Source of the DNA: Dactylosporangium sp.
GTDB taxonomy: Bacteria > Actinomycetota > Actinomycetes > Mycobacteriales > Micromonosporaceae
Direction of reading: 5' to 3'
DNA length: 40,993 nt
Assembly (NCBI GenBank): GCA_013041765.1
Contig: JABDRL010000045.1
Span: 1 to 40,993 of the forward strand
Position 1 is the stretch's first letter, and each line of letters begins with the position of its first letter. Positions 1 through 9,143 of the stretch are shown one piece after another. The translations under genes and the position numbers were made by a program. The notes under the pieces are model-generated. The model did not search any database. It saw only the letters and a program-made list of their open reading frames with translations, and was not told the origin of the DNA.

Positions 1-37
1 GCTCGGGCGGGTCGCCCCGCGGGTGGTGCGATCGGGC

Positions 38-1453
38 TCAGGCCGTAACGGCCTTGACCGCCGCGGTCAGCGTCGCCAGTCCGGCCTTGGCATCGGCGAA
101 GAACATGCCGGTTCTGGCGTCGGTGTACAGCTCATTGTCGATACCGGCGTAGCCGTGGCCCATCGACCGTTTGATGACGATGATGTTGCGGGCCTTGTCC
201 ACGTCCAGGATCGGCATGCCGGAGACCGGGTTACCCGAACGGCGGGCCGCCGGGTTGGTCACATCGTTCGCCCCGATGACCAGCGCGACGTCGGTTCTCG
301 GGAACTCCGGATTGATTTCCTCCATTTCCTTCATCTGCCCGTACGGCACGTTCGCCTCCGCCAGCAGCACGTTCATGTGCCCTGGCATGCGGCCGGCGAC
401 CGGGTGGATGGCGTAGGCGACCTCCGCTCCGCGCTCCTCCAGCAGTTCGGCCAGTTCCCGGCAGGCGTGCTGGGCCTGGGCCGCGGCCAGCCCGTACCCG
501 GGAACGATGATCACCTTGTCGGCATAGCCCAGCAGGATGGCGGCGTCGTCGGCCGCCAGTTCCCGGACCGGAGCGCCGTCGGTGGCCGAGAGGACGCCGG
601 GGCCGTCCCCGGTTCCGAACCCCCCGATGACGATGTTCGTCAGGGAGCGGTTCATCGCGTCGGCCATCAGCTTGGTCAGGATCCCCCCGGACGCCCCGAC
701 CAGTGCCCCAGCGATGATCAGCACAGTGTTGCCGATGACGAAGCCCGCCATCGCCACCGCGGTTCCCGTGCAGGCGTTGAGCAGGGAGATGACCACCGGC
801 ATGTCCGCGCCGCCGATCGGGAGCACCATGGCGACGCCGAATCCCAGCGCCGCGACGGCCTCGATGACCAGACCGGTGGTCCCCGCCGTGCCCGTGGCCA
901 CCCAGGCGCCGACGCCCAGCAGCACCAGTGCCAGCACCGCGTTCACCACGCGGGCCCCGGGGAAGACGATGGGCCGGCCGGAGATGAGCCCCTGGAGTTT
1001 GCCGGAGGCCACCAGCGAGCCGGAGAACGTCACTCCGCCGATCACGACGTCGAGCATCGCCGGCAGGGCGATGCTGACCGGAACACCGCCGGAGTGGGCC
1101 AGGAGATCGTGCACCCCGATCAGGGCTGCCGCGCCCCCGCCGACCGCGTTGAACAGGCTGACCAGTTGCGGCATCGCGGTCATCTGCACTCTGCGGGCGC
1201 TGGTGAGGCCCAGGCCGGACCCGATGGCCGCGCCGAGAATGAGCACCGTCCACGCGGTCAGGGTCGCCTCGGCCGCGTGCACGATGTACGCCCCCGCCGC
1301 GGCCACCCCGGCGCCCATGCCGAGCATGGAGAGCCGGTTGCCGCGCTTGGCGGTGGCCGGCGTGTTCATCAGGTGCAGGCCGAGGACGAAGCAGGTCGCC
1401 GCCCCCAGATAGATCAGGCGGATGATGGCATCGAAGACACTGAGATCGTTCAC
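38..1453 (-). CDS. pntB: NAD(P) transhydrogenase subunit beta PntB
   Basis: This is the beta subunit (about 471 aa) of the proton-translocating transhydrogenase, an inner-membrane enzyme that moves hydride between NADH and NADP+ using the proton gradient. The N-terminal half is a run of hydrophobic helices (domain II). The C-terminal part, from about residue 290, is the NADP-binding domain III, with the conserved segments VPGYGLAAAQAQ, HPVAGRMPGHMNVLLAEA, GANDVTNPAA and KRSMGHGYAG. The start is a GTG that overlaps the stop of pntAb (GTGA), which indicates translational coupling; an open frame extends further upstream but would run through pntAb. It is the last gene of a three-gene pnt operon. 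The gene is complete, with its stop at 38-40. The family assignment is secure. Confidence 0.96.
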   Translation of the reverse strand: MNDLSVFDAIIRLIYLGAATCFVLGLHLMNTPATAKRGNRLSMLGMGAGVAAAGAYIVHAAEATLTAWTVLILGAAIGSGLGLTSARRVQMTAMPQLVSLFNAVGGGAAALIGVHDLLAHSGGVPVSIALPAMLDVVIGGVTFSGSLVASGKLQGLISGRPIVFPGARVVNAVLALVLLGVGAWVATGTAGTTGLVIEAVAALGFGVAMVLPIGGADMPVVISLLNACTGTAVAMAGFVIGNTVLIIAGALVGASGGILTKLMADAMNRSLTNIVIGGFGTGDGPGVLSATDGAPVRELAADDAAILLGYADKVIIVPGYGLAAAQAQHACRELAELLEERGAEVAYAIHPVAGRMPGHMNVLLAEANVPYGQMKEMEEINPEFPRTDVALVIGANDVTNPAARRSGNPVSGMPILDVDKARNIIVIKRSMGHGYAGIDNELYTDARTGMFFADAKAGLATLTAAVKAVTA

Positions 1454-1743
1454 CGCCGGCTCCCCCGTTCCCGGAACATCTGGAGCATGCGGTCGGTGAC
1501 CACGTATCCGCCGACGACGTTCATCGCGGCGAAGACCGCCGCGATGAACAGCAGGACGTAGCCGACCAGGTTGTCGGCGGTCAGGGCGATGAGCATCGCG
1601 CCGACCAGCACGATGCCGTGGATGGCGTTCGCCGCGGACATCAGCGGGGTGTGCAGGGTCGCCGGTACCTTGCTGATCACCTCGAATCCGACCAGCAGGC
1701 TCAGCGCGAAGATGGTGATGTTGGCGAGAAGTTCGGCGTTCAC
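1450..1743 (-). CDS. pntAb: NAD(P) transhydrogenase subunit alpha, part 2 (PntAb)
   Basis: This 97-aa membrane protein corresponds to the domain II part of the alpha subunit in organisms where alpha is split into two polypeptides. It has three or four hydrophobic segments (such as ITIFALSLLVGFEVI and GYVLLFIAAVFAAMNVVGGYVV) and the family signature LHTPLMSAANAIHGI. The GTG start overlaps the TGA of pntAa by 4 nt, and its own TGA overlaps the pntB start in the same way, so the three subunits are coupled and probably made in equal amounts. The length is usual for the family (about 90-105 aa). Confidence 0.95.
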   Translation of the reverse strand: MNAELLANITIFALSLLVGFEVISKVPATLHTPLMSAANAIHGIVLVGAMLIALTADNLVGYVLLFIAAVFAAMNVVGGYVVTDRMLQMFRERGSRR

Positions 1744-2903
1744 GCTGTGCCCTTCTGGCTCGTCGGAGCGGGGTCACGCAGGCTCGGATGGACGACCAGC
1801 CCGCCGTGAGTGATCACGACGCCGGCCTGGATGTCGTCGCTGAGATCGATGGCCAGCGCGCCGTCGCGGATGCAGTGCAGCAGCAGCGCGGTCAGGTTCC
1901 GGGAGTAGGCCTCCGACGCGGCGACCGGCACGGTCGCGGCCAGGTTGCCGGCGCCCACGATCGTGACGCCGCCGTCGGTCACGATCGTCTCGTCGGGCCG
2001 GCTGCCGTCGACGTTGCCGCCCAGCGGCCCGGCCGCGAGGTCGACGATGACCGATCCCGGCGCCATCGCCGCGACGGCCTCCCCGCTGACCAGCCGTGGC
2101 GGTCGCCGGCCCGGCACCTGGGCCGTCGTGATGACCACGTCGTGCCGGGCCAGGTGCGCGGTCAGCGCGGCCTGTTGTGCCCGCTGTTCCTCGGCGGCCA
2201 GCGCCCGCGCGTAGCCGCCCTCGCCGGACCCGTCCGACCCCACCGCCAGGTCCAGGAAGGTCGCGCCCACCGAGGTGGCCTCGGCCCGGGACTCCGGCCG
2301 GATGTCGTAGGCGGACACCACGGCGCCCAGCCGCTTGGCCGTGCCGATGGCCGCGAGCCCCGCGACGCCGACTCCGAGAACCAGGACCTTGGCGGGTCGG
2401 GCGGTCCCGGCCGCCGTGACGAGCATGGGGAAGTAGCGGCCGAAGGCGTTCGCGGCGACGAGCACCGCCTTGTAGCCCGCGACGTTGGCCTGGGAACTCA
2501 GCGCGTCCATCACCTGCGCGCGGCTGATCGTCCTCGGCAGCCCGTCCAGGCTGAGACTGGTGACCCCTTGCTGGGCGAGCCCCGCCGCGAACGCCGGGTC
2601 GGCGAACGGGTGCAGCAGGCCGGCCAGCGCCCGTCCCGGCCCGAGGCGGTCGAGCACGTCCTGGCTCGGGCGGGTCACGCAGGTCAGGACGTCGGCCCTG
2701 GCCAGCGCCCCGGTGCTATCGGTGAGAGTCGCGCCCGCCGCGACATAGGCCCCGTCCCCGGCTTGGGCCCCGACGCCCGCCCCCGCTTCGACGAGCACTT
2801 CGAGTCCGGCCGTCACCAGCCGGCGCACGCCGTCGGGCAGCAACGCCACCCGGCGCTCGCCGGGTTCGGTCTGCCGGTGGACGGCGATGGTCAACGCTGT
2901 CAT
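1740..2903 (-). CDS. pntAa: NAD(P) transhydrogenase subunit alpha, part 1 (PntAa)
   Basis: This soluble NAD(H)-binding domain I of the transhydrogenase (387 aa) belongs to the AlaDH/PNT superfamily. The N-terminal region reads ALLPDGVRRLVTAGLEV, typical of AlaDH_PNT_N. A Rossmann loop VLVLGVGVAGLAAIGTAKRLG sits in the middle, followed by SAYDIRPESR. The ATG at 2903 was chosen because the protein then begins at MTALTIAVH, where the family begins, and an AAGGGAG ribosome site (2911-2917) lies 7 nt before it. The open frame extends further upstream but into non-homologous sequence. It is the first gene of the pnt operon, 91 bp behind the EAL-DICT gene. A GGGCC-N4-GGCC palindrome in that gap may be a regulator site. 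Confidence 0.95.
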   Translation of the reverse strand: MTALTIAVHRQTEPGERRVALLPDGVRRLVTAGLEVLVEAGAGVGAQAGDGAYVAAGATLTDSTGALARADVLTCVTRPSQDVLDRLGPGRALAGLLHPFADPAFAAGLAQQGVTSLSLDGLPRTISRAQVMDALSSQANVAGYKAVLVAANAFGRYFPMLVTAAGTARPAKVLVLGVGVAGLAAIGTAKRLGAVVSAYDIRPESRAEATSVGATFLDLAVGSDGSGEGGYARALAAEEQRAQQAALTAHLARHDVVITTAQVPGRRPPRLVSGEAVAAMAPGSVIVDLAAGPLGGNVDGSRPDETIVTDGGVTIVGAGNLAATVPVAASEAYSRNLTALLLHCIRDGALAIDLSDDIQAGVVITHGGLVVHPSLRDPAPTSQKGTA

Positions 2904-2975
2904 ACCTGGTCTCCCTTCCAGAGCCACAGTAGCGGGAAGGAGACCCGGGCCAGAGCAAGCGTTCCTCGATCGTTG

Positions 2976-2989
2976 AGGCCGAAAGGCCC
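2976..2989 (-). promoter_or_regulatory. Candidate DevR-type palindrome upstream of pntAa
   Basis: On the minus strand this reads GGGCCTTTCGGCCT, a GGCC-N4-GGCC inverted repeat 72 nt before the pntAa start codon. It agrees at 9 of 14 positions with the core of the mycobacterial DosR box (GGGACTWWAGTCCC) and shares the layout GGGMC-N4-KGCC with sites before xfp and the EAL gene. In GC-rich DNA such a palindrome can arise by chance, so this is inference. Confidence 0.3.
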
Positions 2990-2994
2990 ATGGT

Positions 2995-4281
2995 TCAGGC
3001 GGTGATGCGACCCAGCAACGACCGGGCCGCCGCGAGCACCAGTTCCCGGTCGAAGGTGATGGCGTAGCCCAGCCGATCCTCCGGGTCCCGGCCGGCACCG
3101 ACCGGGGCCCTGGCGACCAGCGCACCGGCGGACCTCGGGCCGACCACGATGGTGTGCCACTCGCCACAGAGCCGGTCCGTCGGCCCGACGTCGGCGATCG
3201 CGGCCCCCGGCAGGGTGGTGCCGGCCAGTCCGGGACCGACGACCCCGAGCATGGCGGCATGGCGGCCCAGCGCCGCATACCAGTCCCACTGGTCGAGGCT
3301 CAGGGCACCGGGCTGGCGCAGGCACGACAGCACGATCACCGGATTGTCCGGATCGAGGGCCGACGCTTCCAGCCGGCGGGTGACGGCCAGCAGCATGGCC
3401 GCCGGGCTCTGGCGGACCGGACGCCGGGCGGTCACGATGTCGTATGGCGTCAGCGCCGGATCGTGCGCCGCCGCGGATCTCGCGGCGAGTGGTCTCGACC
3501 CCCGCAGCGGTTCCCGCGGGCCTGCGGGCCCGGCCGCGGCCCTGGCCGGCGGCCCGAAGTACCAGCCCTGGCCGATGGTCGCCCCCATGGATCTCGCGAT
3601 CCGGCACTGCTGCTCGGTCTCGATCCCCGACGCCGCGATCACGGCTCCCGTCCGCCTGGCGTACTCGTTGATGCCCTCGACCATGTGGGCCGTCTCGGCG
3701 CGCAGCGGGGTGCGCAGCAGGTACGGATCGAGCTTGATGACGTCCGGATGGGCCAGAGACAGCAGCGCGAGCACCGCCGGATCACCCCCGACGTTGTCCA
3801 GGCCGACGCCGATGCCGGCGCGCCGGGTGGCCACCGCGGTGGCCAGCAGCGCCGCGGGCTCGGTGGAGACCGCGCGTTCGGTGAGTTCCAGCACCACCCT
3901 GATGGAGCGCCCGGCCTGGGCGACCAGCGATCGCAGGTCGGCCGGGCAGGAGGTCCCCGCACTCGTCGGCTCCGTGTTCACGAACAGCGCCGCGGACCGG
4001 GGCAGACCGGCCTCCATCGCGGCCTCGATGGCCCGGGCCCGGCAGATCCAGTCCAGTTCCGCGCCCCGGCCGATGGCCGTCGCCGCGCAGAACAGCTCGA
4101 TGGGCGATTCCCATCTGGTGCCCGCGGGGCCCCGGGCGAGCGCCTCGTACCCGATGATCTCGCCCGACGATATCCGGACGACCGGTTGCAGCACGCTGGT
4201 GACCTCCCGAGCCTCGATCACCGCCGTGACCTCGGTCATCGCGTCAAGATCGGCGCTGATCGTGGAGGCATCGCTGAACAC
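2995..4281 (-). CDS. EAL domain protein with C-terminal DICT-like sensory domain
   Basis: Residues about 28-248 form an EAL (cyclic-di-GMP phosphodiesterase-type) domain: QP at 32-33, YEALARGP with E46, VNTEP with N102, LELTE (E132), IKLD (K183) and ASGIETEQQ (E221). The DDFGTG metal motif is changed to LDNVGG, so the second Asp is Asn163 and the following GTG is lost. Catalysis may therefore be weak or absent, and a binding or signalling role is possible. Residues about 285-425 resemble a DICT sensory domain (LDQWDWYAALGRHAAMLGVVG, CGEWHTIVVGP, YAITFDRELVLAAARSLL). No membrane segment is seen. The start is uncertain: the GTG at 4281 gives 428 aa, while the ATG at 4239 (residue 15) fits the usual family N-terminus better. 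It lies between xfp and pnt on the same strand with gaps of 70 and 91 bp. Confidence 0.85.
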   Translation of the reverse strand: MFSDASTISADLDAMTEVTAVIEAREVTSVLQPVVRISSGEIIGYEALARGPAGTRWESPIELFCAATAIGRGAELDWICRARAIEAAMEAGLPRSAALFVNTEPTSAGTSCPADLRSLVAQAGRSIRVVLELTERAVSTEPAALLATAVATRRAGIGVGLDNVGGDPAVLALLSLAHPDVIKLDPYLLRTPLRAETAHMVEGINEYARRTGAVIAASGIETEQQCRIARSMGATIGQGWYFGPPARAAAGPAGPREPLRGSRPLAARSAAAHDPALTPYDIVTARRPVRQSPAAMLLAVTRRLEASALDPDNPVIVLSCLRQPGALSLDQWDWYAALGRHAAMLGVVGPGLAGTTLPGAAIADVGPTDRLCGEWHTIVVGPRSAGALVARAPVGAGRDPEDRLGYAITFDRELVLAAARSLLGRITA

Positions 4282-4292
4282 GCCGGACGTAT

Positions 4293-4306
4293 CGGCCCGG
4301 CGGCCC
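4293..4306 (-). promoter_or_regulatory. Weak candidate palindrome upstream of the EAL-DICT gene
   Basis: On the minus strand this reads GGGCCGCCGGGCCG, a GGCC-N4-GGCC repeat. It lies 53 nt before the alternative ATG start of the EAL-DICT gene at 4239. It resembles the palindrome before pntAa but is pure G/C, so chance is a real possibility. Confidence 0.15.
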
Positions 4307-4351
4307 CGGACCTGAGCCGCCGGACCGACCGACCTGATCAGCTGGAACGGC

Positions 4352-6721
4352 TCACCCCGGCCACCGCCATTCCTGGACCTCTGGCAGGTCCTCGCCGTGC
4401 TCGCGGGTGTAGAGGCGGCTGGCGGCCCGCCTGTCCGCGATCTCCTGGCGAACGGTCGCGGCCCGCCGGGCCAGCCCCGGCACCCGGTCGATGACGTCCA
4501 TGACCAGGTGGTAGCGGTCCATGTCGTTCATCATGACCATGTCGAACGGGGTACTGGTCGTGCCCTCCTCCTTGTACCCCCGGACATGGATGTTCGGATG
4601 GTTGGCGCGCCGGTAGGTCAGGCGATGGATCAGCCACGGATAACCGTGGTAGGCGAACACCACCGGCCGGTCGGTGGTGAAGATCGCGTCGAACTCGGCG
4701 TCGGGCAGCCCGTGCGGGTGCTCGCTCGTCGGCTGGAGCCGCATGAGATCGACGATGTTGACCACCCGGACCCGCAGCTCGGGCAGGAAGCGCCGCAACA
4801 GGTCAGTGGCGGCGAGCGTCTCCAGGGTCGGCACGTCGCCGGCGCAGGCGAGCACGACGTCGGGATCGCCCCCGTCGTTGCTCGCCCACTCCCAGATACC
4901 GAGGCCCCGGGTGCAGTGCTCGACGGCCGATTCCAGATCCAGCCACGTCGGCGAGGGCTGCTTGCCGGCGACCACGACGTTGACATAGTCGCGGCTGCGC
5001 AGGCAGTGGTCGGCCACGGACAGCAGGGTGTTGGCATCCGGCGGCAGGTACACCCGGATGACGTCGGCCTTCTTGTTGACGACGTGGTCGATGAAGCCCG
5101 GGTCCTGGTGCGAGAACCCGTTGTGGTCCTGGCGCCACACGTGGGAGGTCAGCAGGTAGTTCAGTGAGGGAACGGGCCGCCGCCAGGGCAGGTCACGAGT
5201 GGTCTTGAGCCATTTGGCGTGCTGGTTGAACATCGAGTCGACGATGTGGATGAACGCCTCGTAGCAGGAGAACAGGCCGTGCCGCCCGGTCAGCAGGTAG
5301 CCCTCCAGCCACCCCTGGCAGGTGTGCTCGGACAGGATCTCCATGACCCGGCCGCTGGGTGCCAGGTGCTCGTCGACGTCGAGGATCTCCGCCTGCCAGA
5401 CCTTGGCGGTGACGTCGTAGACCGCGCCCAGCCGGTTCGATTCGGTCTCGTCTGGCCCGACGATGCGGAAGTTGCGGTACGGCTCGTTGAGCCGCACCAC
5501 GTCTCGAAGCAGGCCGCCCAGCACCCTGGTGGCCGCGGAGATCGTCTCCCCCGGGGCGCTGACCTTGACGGCGTACTCCCGGAAGTCCGGCAGGTCCAGA
5601 TCGCGGGTCAGCAGTCCCCCGTTGGCATGTGGGGTCGCCCCCATCCGCTTGGCGCCCTGCGGCAGCCAGTCGACCACCTCGGTCCGGGGCGCTCCGGCGT
5701 CGTCGAACAGTTCCTCCGGCCGGTAGCCGCGCATCCACGCTTCCAGCGCGGCCAGTTGCTCCGGCCTGGTTCTGGGCGCCGTCAGCGGCACCTGGTGGGC
5801 GCGCCAGGTGTTCTCCACGGGCACCCCGTCACGTTCGCTGGGGCCCGTCCACCCTTTCGGGGTCCGCAACACGATCATCGGCCAGCGCGGCCGGGAACGA
5901 TCACCGTCGATCCGGGCGGCCTGCTGGATCTCGCAGATCCGGTCGAAGGCCGCGTCCAGCGTCGCGGCCAGGCGCCGGTGCACCACCGCGGGGTCGTTGC
6001 CGGCCACCAGGTACGGCTCGTGCCCGTAACCCTCCAGCAGGCTGGTCAGCTCGTCGTCGCCGAGGCGCGCCAGCACCGCCGGGTTGGAGATCTTGTAACC
6101 GTTGAGGTGCAGAATCGGCAGGACGGCGCCGTCGCCGACCGGGTCGAGAAACTTGTTGGAGTGCCACGAGGCGGCCAGCGGCCCGGTCTCCGCCTCGCCA
6201 TCACCGATCACGCAGGCGACGACGAGATCGGGATTATCGAAGGCCGCCCCGTAGCCGTGCGCCAAGACGTACCCCAGTTCACCACCCTCATGGATCGAAC
6301 CTGGTGTCTCGGGTGCCACATGGCTGGGCACGCCCCCGGGGAAGGAGAACTGCTGGAACATGCGTCCCATACCCTGGGCGTCCAGACCGATCCGGGGATA
6401 GACCTCCGAGAGTGTTCCCTCCAGCCAGACGTTCGCGATCAGGCCGGGCCCCCCGTGGCCGGGGCCGGTGAGATATAGCAGGTCGGTGTCCCGCGTGGCG
6501 CCGATGCGGTTGAGATGGGCATAGATCAGGTTCAGCCCCGGGGTCGTGCCCCAGTGCCCCAGCAGGCGGGGCTTGATGTGCCCCGGACGCAGGGGCCGGC
6601 GCAGCAGCGGATTGTCGAGCAGATAGATCTGACCGACGGACAGGTAGTTCGCGGCCCGCCAGTATGCATCGATGCGCGCAACTTCGGCATTGGACAGGAC
6701 TTCGTCCTCGACCACACGCAT
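4352..6721 (-). CDS. xfp: Xylulose-5-phosphate/fructose-6-phosphate phosphoketolase
   Basis: This thiamine-diphosphate enzyme (789 aa, usual family length) splits xylulose-5-phosphate or fructose-6-phosphate with inorganic phosphate, giving acetyl-phosphate plus glyceraldehyde-3-phosphate or erythrose-4-phosphate. Conserved segments seen are [18 protein letters not shown] (about 56-73), GPGHGGP (86-92), GGELGY (146-151), the TPP/Mg motif GDGEAETG (173-180) and LHLNGYKI (204-211). The ATG at 6721 was chosen because the family begins here and GGGAGGGG (6727-6734) precedes it. It diverges from pta-ackA, which use its product, and is followed on the same strand by the EAL-DICT and pnt genes. No missing key residue was noticed. 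Confidence 0.97.
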   Translation of the reverse strand: MRVVEDEVLSNAEVARIDAYWRAANYLSVGQIYLLDNPLLRRPLRPGHIKPRLLGHWGTTPGLNLIYAHLNRIGATRDTDLLYLTGPGHGGPGLIANVWLEGTLSEVYPRIGLDAQGMGRMFQQFSFPGGVPSHVAPETPGSIHEGGELGYVLAHGYGAAFDNPDLVVACVIGDGEAETGPLAASWHSNKFLDPVGDGAVLPILHLNGYKISNPAVLARLGDDELTSLLEGYGHEPYLVAGNDPAVVHRRLAATLDAAFDRICEIQQAARIDGDRSRPRWPMIVLRTPKGWTGPSERDGVPVENTWRAHQVPLTAPRTRPEQLAALEAWMRGYRPEELFDDAGAPRTEVVDWLPQGAKRMGATPHANGGLLTRDLDLPDFREYAVKVSAPGETISAATRVLGGLLRDVVRLNEPYRNFRIVGPDETESNRLGAVYDVTAKVWQAEILDVDEHLAPSGRVMEILSEHTCQGWLEGYLLTGRHGLFSCYEAFIHIVDSMFNQHAKWLKTTRDLPWRRPVPSLNYLLTSHVWRQDHNGFSHQDPGFIDHVVNKKADVIRVYLPPDANTLLSVADHCLRSRDYVNVVVAGKQPSPTWLDLESAVEHCTRGLGIWEWASNDGGDPDVVLACAGDVPTLETLAATDLLRRFLPELRVRVVNIVDLMRLQPTSEHPHGLPDAEFDAIFTTDRPVVFAYHGYPWLIHRLTYRRANHPNIHVRGYKEEGTTSTPFDMVMMNDMDRYHLVMDVIDRVPGLARRAATVRQEIADRRAASRLYTREHGEDLPEVQEWRWPG

Positions 6722-6769
6722 GGTGTCCCCTCCCGGCGCTCGATATCGGACGCGGCGGCCACCAGGACA

Positions 6770-6783
6770 GGGCATAAGGTCCC
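6770..6783. promoter_or_regulatory. DosR-box-like site in the xfp/pta divergent promoter
   Basis: The plus strand reads GGGCATAAGGTCCC and the minus strand GGGACCTTATGCCC. This matches 11 of 14 core positions of the DosR/DevR consensus GGGACTWWAGTCCC. It lies 48 nt before the xfp start and 173 nt before the pta start, inside the 235-bp divergent gap. A DevR-like regulator is encoded about 6 kb away. The match is seen directly; binding is inferred. Confidence 0.4.
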
Positions 6784-6956
6784 GGTGCCCTCCAGGCCAT
6801 GGTACGCAGACGTATTGACGGTTACCGGTGCACAATCGACTGACGCCAGGTGCCGCCAAGAAGACATTTCGATAATCGCCAGATCCGGTGTGCCGCTCCG
6901 AGTTGCCGCAAACGGACGGCGTACGGTGGGTATGCCGGGAAAACGAGGAGGCACGC

Positions 6957-9086
6957 GTGGCGCGCAGCGTCTACGTCGCGGGGGTCGCCCGCGGTGCAGG
7001 AAAGTCCGTTGTAGCGCTCGGTGTGGCAGAGCTGCTGTCTCGACGAGTTGACCGGCTCGGGGTGTTTCGCCCCCTGGTCGCCGACGCTTCGGACCGGGTG
7101 CTCGCGCTGCTGCGCGAGCGCTATCGCATCACCACCCCGGTCGAGCAGCTCTACGGAGCGACATATGCCGAGGCCGCCCATCTTCTGGCCGAGGGGCGCA
7201 GTGACGAGCTGGTCGCCACCATCGTCGACCGTTACCGCATGGCGTCCCGCCCGGGGGTGACCACGCTGGTCATCGGCAGCGATATCGCCGACCGGGACGA
7301 GGACAGCCGCTATCCCGGGGCGCCCCACGAGCTGACGTTCCATGCCCGGCTGGCCGCGGAGTTCGGCAGTGTCGTGCTGCCCGTCGTCGACGCCCACCGG
7401 CGGCGCGAGGGTGCCGACGGGCGCGGTTCCCACCATCCGGAAGACATCGGCGACCAGGTCCGCGCGGTCTACCACACCCTGGACGATCTGGGCGCGGCGG
7501 TGCTCGCGATCGTCGTCAACCGGTTGCCGCTGAACGAGCGCAACGCGCTGCTCGGCTGCGTGGAAAGCCTGCCCATTCCGGTCTATGCCGTCCCCGCCGT
7601 TCCGGAGCTGTCGGCCCCGACGGTCGCGGAGATCGGCATCGCCCTGCACGCCAGCATGATCGTCGGCGACGAGGCCGCGCTCGCCCGGGACGTCCGCAAC
7701 ATCATCGTCGGCGGGGCGACCGTGCCCACCTTCCTCGACTACCTCAGCGACGGCTGTCTGGTGATCACGCCCGGCGACCGGGCGGACCTGATCGTCGCGG
7801 CCTGTGCCGCGCACGGAGCCGGCGCCGTATCGCTGGCCGGCATCATGTTGACCCTCGGCGTCCCCCCGGACCCGAGGGCCATTCAGTTGGTCCAGCGCAT
7901 GGACCCCGGCCTCGCCGTGCTCTCCGTGCCCGACGACAGTTTCAGCACCGTGCGGGAGGCCAGCCGGATCGAGGCCCGGCTGTCGTCGACGACCCTCAAG
8001 AAGGTCGAGGTCGCGCTGGGGGCGTTCGAGGACAGCGTGGACACCGCCGGCCTCGGCGCGCGCATCGCGGTCGCCCGCTCCGAGCGCGTCACCCCCATGA
8101 TGTTCGAGTACGACCTGATCGAACGCGCCCGGGCCAACCGCCGCCGGCTGGTCCTGCCGGAGGGGGGCGAGGAGCGGGTACTGCGGGCCACCGAGGTCCT
8201 GCTGCGCCGCGGCGTCGCCGATCTCACCCTGCTCGGCGAGCAGAGCGAGATCAATCGACGGGCCAGGGAGCTGGGGGTCGACATCACCGGAGCGATGGTC
8301 GTGGACCCGGCGAGCAGCCCGTGGCGGGAGCAGTTCGCGCAGCTGTACGCCGATCTCCGCAAGCACAAGGGCACCACCCTGGACCGGGCGCGCGACTCCG
8401 TCACCGACGTCAACTACTTCGGCACGCTGATGGTGCAGGCCGGGTATGCCGACGGGATGGTCTCCGGAGCGGTGCACACGACCGCCGCGACGATCCGCCC
8501 CGCGTTCGAAATCATCAAGACCCGCCCGGGGGTCGGCGTCGCCTCCAGCGTGTTCTTCATGTGCCTCGCCGACCGGGTGCTGGTCTACGGCGACTGCGCC
8601 GTCAACCCCGATCCCGATGCCGAGCAGCTGGCCGACATCGCGATCAGCTCGGCCGAGACCGCCCTGCGCTTCGGGGTCGAACCCCGGGTGGCGATGCTGT
8701 CGTACTCCACGGGCACGTCGGGCAGCGGCGCCGAGGTGGCCAAGGTCGCCCGGGCCACCGCCCTGGTCCGGAATCGCTGCCCCAACCTGCTCGTGGAAGG
8801 CCCCATCCAGTACGACGCGGCGATCGACCCCGAGGTGGCCGCGACCAAGCTCCCCGACAGCGCCGTCGCCGGTTCCGCGACGGTGTTCATCTTCCCGGAC
8901 CTCAACACCGGCAACAACACCTACAAGGCCGTGCAGCGCTCGGCGCGGGCGGTGGCGGTCGGGCCGGTGTTGCAGGGGCTTCGACGGCCGGTCAACGACC
9001 TGTCCCGGGGCGCGACCGTCACCGATATCGTCAACACCGTCGCCATCACCGCCATCCAGGCAGCCGGTGAGTCGAATTCGCCGTGA
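6957..9086 (+). CDS. pta: Phosphate acetyltransferase (long form)
   Basis: Pta interconverts acetyl-phosphate plus CoA and acetyl-CoA plus phosphate. This 709-aa protein is the long, three-domain form. It has an N-terminal BioD-like P-loop domain (GVARGAGKS, residues 9-17), a middle DRTGG-type domain (about 215-330, containing [21 protein letters not shown]) and the catalytic PTA_PTB domain from about residue 380, with [37 protein letters not shown] and [10 protein letters not shown]. The GTG at 6957 was chosen because GAGGAG (6945-6950) lies 6 nt before it and the protein then starts right before the P-loop domain. It is followed by ackA after 57 bp, probably in one transcript, and diverges from xfp. 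Confidence 0.96.
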   Translation: MARSVYVAGVARGAGKSVVALGVAELLSRRVDRLGVFRPLVADASDRVLALLRERYRITTPVEQLYGATYAEAAHLLAEGRSDELVATIVDRYRMASRPGVTTLVIGSDIADRDEDSRYPGAPHELTFHARLAAEFGSVVLPVVDAHRRREGADGRGSHHPEDIGDQVRAVYHTLDDLGAAVLAIVVNRLPLNERNALLGCVESLPIPVYAVPAVPELSAPTVAEIGIALHASMIVGDEAALARDVRNIIVGGATVPTFLDYLSDGCLVITPGDRADLIVAACAAHGAGAVSLAGIMLTLGVPPDPRAIQLVQRMDPGLAVLSVPDDSFSTVREASRIEARLSSTTLKKVEVALGAFEDSVDTAGLGARIAVARSERVTPMMFEYDLIERARANRRRLVLPEGGEERVLRATEVLLRRGVADLTLLGEQSEINRRARELGVDITGAMVVDPASSPWREQFAQLYADLRKHKGTTLDRARDSVTDVNYFGTLMVQAGYADGMVSGAVHTTAATIRPAFEIIKTRPGVGVASSVFFMCLADRVLVYGDCAVNPDPDAEQLADIAISSAETALRFGVEPRVAMLSYSTGTSGSGAEVAKVARATALVRNRCPNLLVEGPIQYDAAIDPEVAATKLPDSAVAGSATVFIFPDLNTGNNTYKAVQRSARAVAVGPVLQGLRRPVNDLSRGATVTDIVNTVAITAIQAAGESNSP

Positions 9087-9143
9087 GGCAGCTCGCGGAC
9101 CCACCAGCACGACGCATAGGCTCGATAGCAATCTGGAGACGTT

